From Epiperipatus broadwayi (lineage: Eukaryota; Onychophora; Udeonychophora; Euonychophora; Peripatidae): a DNA stretch of 64,000 bases. The DNA lies in the NCBI GenBank assembly GCA_028023455.1, contig JAQFVV010000506.1, positions 16,001 through 80,000 on the forward strand, in the 5' to 3' direction. The notes beneath the pieces were generated by a model. The model worked only from the letters and a program-made list of their open reading frames with translations. It ran no database searches and was not told the DNA's origin. Shown one piece after another: positions 55,758-64,000 of the stretch. Within the stretch, counting starts at the first letter, position 1; each line of letters begins with the position of its first letter. Position numbers and translations under genes: made by a program.

Positions 55758-57480
55758 ATGGCTCCTTTTAAGATTCCATGTCCATTTGCCAGTCTGTTAT
55801 TTATGGAAGGCAAAAACCTTTGAAATGTTCTGGGCACTGTTGTTTGAAATATCACTTACACTGTTTTAATTATCTTAATAATAGGTATTGTAGTGTGTCT
55901 GTTTTTGTATGTGATTATTGTAACATTTCTCTTAATAATGATGTTGCCTTTTCTTTTCAATCATCTTTTTCAAATTCATCAATTTTTGATTCAGATTATC
56001 CCACTGTAAATACTATAGCTAATCAACTTATTCCAGATAACCAAAATATTCCAGACATTATCTTTTATCATAGCTGTTCTTTGATTATTTCTGATGTAAC
56101 CCTGAAGATTAAGTGTTCTTGTCAATGTCAAAACATTTTCATTTGTTTTGTACTAAGCCATCTAATTGGTAATGGCTTTTTAAATGTCAGGCTTGTAATG
56201 ATATAACTTCCAGTATAAATTTTGTGATGTTGATAATAACTTCTTAATGAATTGGTAATGGATAATGACTAGATGAAGTCATTGACCAATAAAATCATTG
56301 ATTTATATTCAAATAACAGTGAGTGTGACTTGGTCAAACCTATGGTTTCTGATAGTCACATTTCAAGTGCTAATTATGATATATTTACTAAAGAAAACTC
56401 AAATTTGATAATAATGTCTTCTTGTGACAATTATAATAAATTATATTATATTTCTAAATCTAATACTAGATTATCAGATGTGGTGAAAACAGTTGCTACA
56501 AATAATGATTTTGATAATTCTGATAATAGCTGTATACCAGTACAAAGGAGTAATGCTGATTCTGCTGAAAATAGCTCTACATTTGCTAATGTGCAGGATT
56601 AATTGAGTATGAGGCTAACAGGAATATTCTTTATGTTTGAATCTTTTTCTGTTGATTTAAACTGTATGGATAATTTACTTAATGATATTATTTCATATCC
56701 TGAACATAACACTTTAGTGGTTTTAGAATCTTATTCTATATCACAAATTCATTCTGTGATTATTAAGATGTCTCAACTTTGTAATAAACCATTGAATTGT
56801 TGTTCTAGTTTATCAAAGGTATTCAATGTTCTAGTCCTTTTGTGAAATCAACTTGTTTTTCCAAAGTGGGTTAAAAAAAACCCAGAATATTTTAAAATAA
56901 AATTGTTCATAAAATATATCATGAAATGCATGTGACTGGTAATAATTTTAGTATATATGATAACATGAGTTATAATGATATAAAAAGTGTTGTAAACAAT
57001 TATACTAGTTCAAAGTCTCAGTCATTTGTTAAGAAAAATAAAACTTGTTATGAGACTGGAGTAAAAGATCTAACTTCTTTTATAAATCATAGGGATGATT
57101 TACTTTGCTAAAGAACACATTAAAACAAAAAATGATTTTATGGATAAAACACAAATTTATCACAAGGGAAATTCTAATGTATTTTAGAAATGGTGGCCTT
57201 CTAATTCTGGTTCATCAATATATTCTTTTAACACATTTCCTTTTCAGCAATTTTCTAATAGAAAATTATCAATTAAGCAGCTTAGTAAAGAGGATAGTTT
57301 ACCCAATAATTTTAGACTAATTTTAAATAAACATTATATTAAAAAATTTAGTAATTATTTTTCTAAATTTAGTTAAAATATTTTGAAGATAATGACAAAC
57401 TTATGTTTAAAGGTACAATTTCTTATAGAATTCCTAATAATAGTAACTGTTCATTATTAATTAAAGATAATGATAAATAT
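55758..57480 (+). pseudogene. LINE-B ORF1 with PHD-like finger, broken
   Basis: The likely start is the ATG at 55758 (MAPFKIPCP). A one-base deletion near 55783 shifts the frame, so the CPxCQ start of the finger is split. The next frame continues CQSVIYGRQKPLKCSGHCC, then KYHLHCFNYL and FVCDYCN, which fits a C4HC3 PHD-type finger. PHD-like fingers occur in ORF1 of CR1-type LINEs. Downstream Ser/Asn-rich islands (56273-56602, 56603-56845, 56926-57111) and ASSLVKRIVYP-type text are separated by stops. Confidence 0.65.
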
Positions 57481-57799
57481 TATAAATTTTGATTTCAAAT
57501 ATGGCAGTAGATATTAAATATATTGATATAAAGACATTTTTGGAAGACAAAATTCAGGTTAAAATCACATGTATTATGATTAATATGTTTAATTCTAATA
57601 CTTGTAGTTTTTTTTTTTTTGTTTCATTTCCCAAACATAAGCTTGGAAGCTTATTTTGAATCAATTATGGTTTGCAGTGGGCTCAATGGCTAGTTCATTA
57701 ATACTTTATGAATAATTTATTTTGCCAATATCATCTTTCATTAACATTTTTTCTTTTGATTATTATTTGTTATTTTATAATTTTTGATATGTTTTGACT

Positions 57800-60360
57800 T
57801 TATTGTTGTTACATAAACATTCATGGGATGAGAACTAAGACTGCAGAAATTAAGCAATTCTTCAGTTTTGAAAATTTTAATATTGTTTTTATTTCAGAAA
57901 TTTGTCTTACTGAACACATCTCAGATGTTATTTTTATGGACAATAGATATAAAAGACTTCAAACAGACAGACCCTCTGATGTTGGTTCCAAAGGTAGAGA
58001 AATGCTCATTACCTTTAAATATAATTTTATACATAAGTATATTCCTATTTAATCATCATCATCTTGTGAGGCTACATGGTGTGAAATAAGTTTGGAAAAT
58101 AGTGTCAAATTTCTTTTTGATACTATATACATAAAGCCAACATTATCCTTTTTAGAGTTTAATGAACTACTTATGTATTTTTGAAGTCTTTTTTAATCAA
58201 ATGGAAATCATATATAGTTTTCCCTGAAGATTTTAATATTCCTTATTTATATTCAGATAATACTATTATATATTCAGTCTATTTTTTACCTGAAGTATTG
58301 AGAATGATTCAGTTTTGCAATTTGTTTCATCTAATGCAATTTAATCCATGCACCAATTTTAATGAACAAACACTGTATTATATTCTTAGTAATTTTCCTA
58401 CAATTGAATGTTTAACTACCTTTTTCTCTTTCCATTGATTTGCATCATCCTCCCTTAGAAATTTATATTAATATTAAATTTACTAGACATTGTCTCTTTA
58501 AAACTATTAAAGAAACTACAACATGGGATATTATATCGGTCTTTGTTTTAAATTATCTAATATTAACTGGAAAAAATATGTATTCTTCTTCACATTTAGA
58601 TTTATGTATGAAGTTTTCTGGACAATCATTTAGTGAACTAATTGACAAATGCATTCCTAAGAAAAAAATTTAACTAACCATTTTTTCTGTCTGGTTTTCA
58701 TTTTTTTCTTAAAGAAATTATTAAAAGGAAATCATTTCACCATCCTAAATATTGGAGAAATAAAACCTAGAATTATTATAACAACTTTGTTAATTATAGA
58801 ACATTATCAAAGGTTATATATCATAATGATTTTCAAAAATATCTCCAAAATACCAAAAGTCATATTTCTGATAATCTTTTTCAACTTTGGTCTCTGGTCA
58901 AAAATTACAGAGTAATAATGCAGATTTAGTTGCAGATGATTTTTCTTATTATTTCTCAGAACTTTTTAAACAATGTAAATCTTTTACTAATTTAACTGAA
59001 AATAATGATCTAATTGAACGAAGGATAACATTTAATTAATTTATTGAATCTGACATTATTTTTGCTATTAAGAAGCTAAAATTACATTCTAGTGTGGGCC
59101 TCGAAAATATTCCAGTTTTTATTTGTAAAGTATGTGCTGAATATATTGCTTCTCCTCTTTTGCATATTTTTAATTGCTCTTTAGCAAATGGTACTTTTTC
59201 TACATTCCTTAAAATTTCTAAAGTCATACCTATATTTAAGAATGGATCTAGAGATTTGGTAAAAGACTATAAACATATTTCAATTCTACACACTATTGCT
59301 TAAATATTTGAAAGATGTGATCACATTTCAAATTCAATTGAGAATCAATCTAGGTTGGATGTTATTTATTTTGATATGTCCAAGACTTTACATACAGTTA
59401 ATCATAAAATTCCTTTTCAAAAGCTTTGTAGAGTAGGTTTTTCCAAATTATTAATTAATAGGGTTGACTCATTTCTTAAAAATAGAATGTTTTGTGTGAA
59501 GTTTAACAGTAAATTGTCATTATCATATTATTCCTTCACTGGGGTGCCTCAAGGTCATGATCTTTCACCATTATTAATTAATGTATACATTGATGATGTA
59601 AAAAAAATATAATTAGATTTTCACATCTTCTATGTTATGCAAATGAAATCAAATTTTCTGGCATATTTATTTTATTAATCACTGTTTTTTGACTTCAAAG
59701 TGAGATAAATAATTTTTTGTATTGGTGTGAATATAATTATATAAATATGGATAAATTGCCCCTTGTCTCTTACTCTAGAAAATTTGAAATCTTCAGGTTT
59801 TCCTACTATATTGTTCACTCAAAAATCATATTGAATGATCATCAAAGAGATCTAGGATTAATATTTTCCAATAATGGGTCTTTTCATAACCTTATTAATT
59901 TTATAGATATGGATAAACATTTAATAAATTTACAAAAAAAATATTTTTTATATCCTTCATACTTCCAATCTTGTGGTATGGTTCAGTATTATGGAATCCT
60001 CATAACAAGACAGATACAAAAACAAATGTTTGTTTTTGATATTTTTTTTAAAATTAAATAGTTTAAATAATGAACACTATATTGACTTAATGCTGATACA
60101 AAAAACAAGAGATCTTAAATTTATTCATAAATGTATTTCTCAGAATATTTCTGTATCTGATTTGCTTTCTAGCTTACTTATCAAGAAACAGAATTATAAT
60201 ACTCCTACTCACAATATTTTGAACTTAAAATTTGAAAATCTGATATATTAACATTTTTCCTTTTATTTCATTTACCTCGAACTTACGACAAATATTTTGC
60301 TAATAAAGCTATTTTTAATTTAGATTTTAAACAATTCACTGAAATCACCTTAAAAAATAT
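57800..60360 (+). pseudogene. LINE-B ORF2 (APE endonuclease-RT), broken
   Basis: The endonuclease has INIHGMRTKTAEI (57812), FISEICLTE with the catalytic Glu (57889), SSSSCEATWCEI (58055), PEDFNIPYL (58223, GDFN-type) and DLHHPPLEI (58437, SDHH-type). The RT has KKLKLHSSVGLENIPVF (59072), SRDLVKDYKHISILHTIA (59250, usual YRPISIL), and motif A VIYFDMSKTLHTVNHKI (59362). Motif B is GVPQGHDLSPLLINVYIDD (59541), and motif C reads YANE near 59634 where YADD is expected. The thumb has LGLIFSNNGSFHNLI and WYGS-like text near 59980. It is inactive through stops, frameshifts and the changed motif C. Confidence 0.85.
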
Positions 60361-60548
60361 TATCCTTAATTTCATTTGATATATTACCTTTTTTATTATT
60401 TGTTCATTTTATTGTTTTCTATTTTATTTTTATTATTTTGTTTGTTTTTAATGCTTATTTAGATTTATATATAATAATTATCTTACTGGGCAATCTATAG
60501 TTGGCTAAATGCTGTTAATATGTGCATTAAAAAATAAAGAATTGAATT

Positions 60549-60597
60549 ACTAATACTACTATTATGACTACTACTACTATTATTATTACTACTACTA

Positions 60598-60633
<36 letters not shown>

Positions 60634-60700
60634 ATAATAATAATAATAATAATAATAATACCACCACTACTATCATCACCACCAACACCACCAACACCAC

Positions 60701-60793
<93 letters not shown>

Positions 60794-60801
60794 GGTGATG
60801 G

Positions 60802-60832
<31 letters not shown>
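60549..60832. repeat. Compound (ACT)-(AAT)-(ACC/ATC)-(ATT)-(GAT) array, LINE-B tail
   Basis: Triplet unit changes at least five times. It follows the LINE-B AATAAA by about ten bases. Frames are artefacts. Confidence 0.95.
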
Positions 60833-60833
<1 letters not shown>

Positions 60834-62000
60834 TTTACATTTGTAGTTGTTGGGTTTACATTACATTAACAGTTTGACATAAGGAAATCAAAAAGTCAAA
60901 AGAGAACAAGAGTTGGTTGCAACCTTCAAAGGGTCAAAAGTTTATAACCTTATTGCACAGAGTGTATTACTACATTTGTTTAAATTTATCTGCTTGTATG
61001 TGAGTTCAATTTACAACACAGAAAAGCAGGGTAATATTAATAATTATTACATATTGATTACATTTATATGCAATATGTATAATTTTGATTTTTACACACA
61101 CACATATACTGAAACGGTTGTCTTCAAATCCCTCACCGTTTCACCAACAATCCTAATAACCCACTCATCTGTGCTAGATTCAAACCTGTTTAATAAGTCT
61201 AAATTAAGATTTGTAAGCTAAAAAATTGCAATCATGGCTATATAAACAGCATTATATATGCACATACGAAAGAACGCTATAATTTAATAGTATTGCCAGA
61301 GTTATAGCGTATAATTTTATCGCATAATATTTTTAAACTATTTTTAGTACAGTAATAATGTAGCGTCAATTTATTAATTTATTACTTAAATTCATATGTG
61401 GGAATATAATCCACCTATATTGAATATATATAGCATAGTGGCATGATTAAAATATTTATTAAATTTTAAGTTTCATTTTTATTATAAACCAATTTAATGT
61501 AAAAACACATTGAAAGGGTGATTGATTGCAAATGCGCTGACAAGTTTCTTTTTAAAAAGAAAAAAGATTTTTTTTCTAAAAATAAAAGTATTTTCATAGA
61601 ATTAAAAGTTTAGTAAAGTTTTTGCTGTAAACAATTGTATCAGTATATGCCACACCTGCCTTAGGTTTCTAAAAAGAAAAGCCAATTTTAAAATAATCTA
61701 GCTAATTGATTCTAAATTATTTTGGAGACCTCGCTAATTAAAAATATGTTTACAGCAAAGATTTTACACATAAATTATAAAATCAGAACAAAATTTCTGA
61801 CTAATTAAAAATAAAATCTAATATCAGATTAAACTGATTAAAATTCGATTTAATTAAAAATTTGATAATCAGAGAAAAGTTATAACAACTAAAAGGAATG
61901 TCAGCATGTTTGAAATCAACCACTAATTTCCTAAGCAAATTAAAAATTTTGTAATCTTGATGGAGATAAAATTCCAAGGTGTGTGGGCTGATAAGAGGAT
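60833..62000. other. Non-repetitive AT-rich DNA; no gene recognised
   Basis: The frame at 60913-61221 has no recognisable features. A hairpin AACGCTATAA/TTATAGCGT lies at about 61273-61315. Confidence 0.45.
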
Positions 62001-62019
62001 CATTTTTAAAAAGGCCATG

Positions 62020-62460
62020 TAAAGTGGAGGAGCCATCTTAGATCTTTACTTCGTTGAAACCTTGACAGCTTTGAATTTTTGAAATCTTTACAGCTGGAAT
62101 GCTACATCTGTGAATTTTTGCCTTCTTTGATCATCTTTAAGCTTTTGAATCCAGCGTGTACCCTGAACCAAAAGCAACCGTGAACATTTTGACATCCAGT
62201 TAAGTCAATAATTTTATATCTGTTCGAGAGAAAATGTCGGGCTAAAACGGGCAGCCTTGGCTAAGCTCCAGAGTGAAGGCGGTGGGCCTTTACTTCCATC
62301 CAAAAACCACCATCACCAGTATGCCGCCATAACATCTCCGCTCTAACCGTGGGAAGAAAATGATGCCGCAAGCCACCACAAAGACTCCCGTAACTCCAGC
62401 TCAAGTACTACAAGATGACCGGTAACATCACCATTTCTAACTGCAGTTCAATATATTCAT
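62020..62460 (+). promoter_or_regulatory. GC-raised patch: possible promoter and first exon
   Basis: A clear rise in GC against the AT-rich background, strongest at 62225-62445. It has a YY1-like GCCATCTT at 62032-62039 and a GCCGCCAT at about 62323. An ATG pair at 62360-62365 in an adequate context (A at -3) opens 20 codons (MMPQATTKTPVTPAQVLQDD). These run to a possible splice donor CCG|GTAACA (GT at 62422-62423). A second frame (KRAALAKLQSEGGGPLLPSK) has no start. This may be a host gene 5' exon, or part of an unrecognised repeat. Confidence 0.3.
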
Positions 62461-63239
62461 TTTTCTTTAAGTCTAGACTTATAAAATTTATTTTAATTCT
62501 AAAATCTTGAATTCAAGTAAATTGCTAAATGTAAAATTTTATTCTTAAATTTAATTATTTTTTTTATAGAATTCTGACCTACTTTCTAATGTTTCCTAAC
62601 TAAATGATTTTAATAATTTTATTTTCAATCTTCTCACTGCAGTTGTGACTATGGTTTCTTTATTTCTTTTTTTATTTTAAAATATAAATTATATGCTAAT
62701 GCCTTGAAACAGTGAGCATTCAATATTAATAACAAAGAGAAGAGAGAATGACCCCTCTTCATTTAATAATTATTTATCGTAGCTTAATGCACGCTGTTTT
62801 GAAACCCTCTTAAACAACTGTCAAGAATGGGCTATGTGCTGATTATTATTTTGACCTTGATTATTTAATTATTTGTTGGCAATTTTAAAATGGGAATCTT
62901 GTTTTAACCCAAAGTAAATTTCAATTTAATTTTCACTAAGCAATATCCAAGCCTTGAATAAGTATATTTGTTATTTATTTCATTTTGTAAAAGCCCTCCA
63001 AATATATTTTTTTCTTTTTTTTTTATTATTAATCGCGTAATCAAATGTATTATTTGAGATCGAAACTAGAAAGCAAAGAATATTTAAAATTACGCCCACG
63101 TATAGCATATGATTATTAAAATGCTATATTAGAGTTGGTGCTAATGATTACACTGATTAGCTATCGTTCTCGTGTCTAAATATTAAATTATTTCAACTCT
63201 TTTGCTTGGCAGATGTGATAATTTTATTATACATTTAAA

Positions 63240-63540
63240 CTTTCTCGTTAGGTTGCATTTTCTTTAAGATGGGACTCGGAAGGGCCATCCCTCTTACACT
63301 CCTTGGGTCGCACACGAATAAGACCTGACGTCAAATTCCAGGCAATAGTGTTAGCTACCCCAACCCTCTTTAGCAGCATGGCGATTGGTCATAGGGCTCC
63401 GGTGTTGATCACAAAACCCTAAATATTAATCCATCCGCAGGGCAACATTTATTATAACTGTTTACCAGCGCTATAGCGCATTGGTTCTTGGTTGCCAACT
63501 CTTCCTCCCTTAAATTAAGTTTCACCCATTGTCTGACATA
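63240..63540. promoter_or_regulatory. GC-raised patch with CRE and CCAAT motifs
   Basis: It contains a perfect CRE, TGACGTCA (63326-63333), an inverted CCAAT box ATTGG (63384-63388), a second ATTGG after a perfect 12-base palindrome GCGCTATAGCGC (63468-63479), and generally higher GC. Consistent with a core promoter or enhancer. A short unknown repeat element is the main alternative. No downstream exon is identifiable in the window. Confidence 0.3.
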
Positions 63541-64000
63541 GTCAAGAGCTAGTTTCGGTCTCATGTACAATAGTTTGAAATAATAATGTTATGGATAAAT
63601 TTGACTTTAAATATTTCACATACAGGTGAAAACAAGGCTTCGTCTGATTACTTAGCTGAAAAACCATGAAATAAGAGGGATTAGCATAATCTGCCCCATA
63701 GCTACAATGCAGTGACTGATCAATAAGATAATAAAGCAAATGATGAAAACAATATTTAACTTCATCAAATAGCATAACAAATGTAAAATAAGTTTAATTG
63801 TAAGGAGAGAATGTTAAAGCGCTCTCCAAAAATGTTAGATGCTACGCGCATTTTAATTGTAAAAGGCAAGAATAATATATATAAAAATCATCAAATTTAA
63901 TCTACAAAAATAAACATACCATTTAATAAATTACTCTGCTCTCGATCTTATTTATTTCAATCCAATTCAAAATTCTTTATATTATATATGTGATTTCCTA
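63541..64000. other. Non-coding DNA to window end
   Basis: AT-rich. One minus-strand frame of 77 codons (63542-63775) has no recognisable feature and could equally be chance. Confidence 0.4.

Larger units (their letters stand above)
55660..60545 (+). mobile_element. LINE-B copy 3, longest copy (CR1/Jockey-like)
   Basis: A two-ORF LINE with a PHD-type finger in ORF1 (55758 onward), ORF2 with endonuclease (57800-58440) and RT (59090-60060), and a 3' end with AATAAA (60533-60538) followed by (ACT)n. The 5' end is not sharply defined and begins just after the foldback element. It shows collinearity with the minus-strand copy at 39.6-43.7 kb. Stops and frameshifts are throughout, so it is inactive. 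Confidence 0.9.

Overview
The window is a strongly AT-rich stretch of nuclear DNA from a multicellular eukaryote, almost certainly an invertebrate animal. I cannot name the species. No complete host gene, rRNA, true tRNA or prokaryote-type gene is recognisable, and nearly every long reading frame is either a low-complexity repeat frame or a decayed retroelement. The evidence for an animal genome is the set of APE-type LINEs of two lineages, a Penelope-like (GIY-YIG) fragment, tRNA-type SINE promoters, hammerhead-bearing tandem elements, and very large (TA)n, (TAA)n and (TAC)n arrays.

Layout. 1-5.2 kb: a dispersed repeat holding a TA-flanked inverted-repeat element, a tRNA-derived SINE, and a 1.9-kb duplicated block, each block ending in (TA)n. 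5.2-13 kb: mostly gene-empty AT-rich DNA with a decayed hammerhead repeat pair (8.0-8.6 kb) and a Penelope GIY-YIG remnant between inverted terminal arms (9.2-9.8 kb). 13-25 kb: LINE-A copy (+), LINE-B copy (+), two very short LINE 3' ends (-), a LINE-A copy (-) and a hammerhead element with an inverted third copy, all separated by trinucleotide arrays. 25-31 kb: no recognised gene. 31-34 kb: a very decayed LINE-A copy. 34-39 kb: (TA)n arrays and non-genic DNA. 39-49.5 kb: a LINE-B copy (-) carrying two nested insertions (a miniature terminal-repeat element and a hammerhead element with an 11-bp target duplication), then the longest LINE-A copy (+). 50-53 kb: a LINE-A copy (-) and TTA/GTA arrays. 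53-55.7 kb: a foldback element with a near-perfect 428-bp hammerhead tandem inside one arm. 55.7-60.5 kb: the longest LINE-B copy (+), with a PHD-type finger, endonuclease and reverse transcriptase. 60.8-64 kb: non-repetitive DNA with two patches of higher GC that look promoter- or exon-like.

How the parts relate. LINE-A is a two-ORF element with a CCHC knuckle in ORF1, APE endonuclease, RT and a C-terminal C-C-H-C motif, and resembles the L1/Tx1 lineage. LINE-B resembles CR1/Jockey, with PHD-like ORF1, APE endonuclease and RT with a YADD-type box. Both end in AATAAA plus a trinucleotide tail, and several copies have trinucleotide arrays on both sides. That suggests microsatellites act both as tails and as targets. 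The most interesting system is a non-coding family at four loci with unit lengths of about 372, 466, 417 and 428 bp. Each unit carries one type I hammerhead ribozyme with a short, usually palindromic stem III. This matches the animal retrozymes, probably mobilised by Penelope-type or LINE machinery. The 54.6-55.5 kb copy looks structurally intact.
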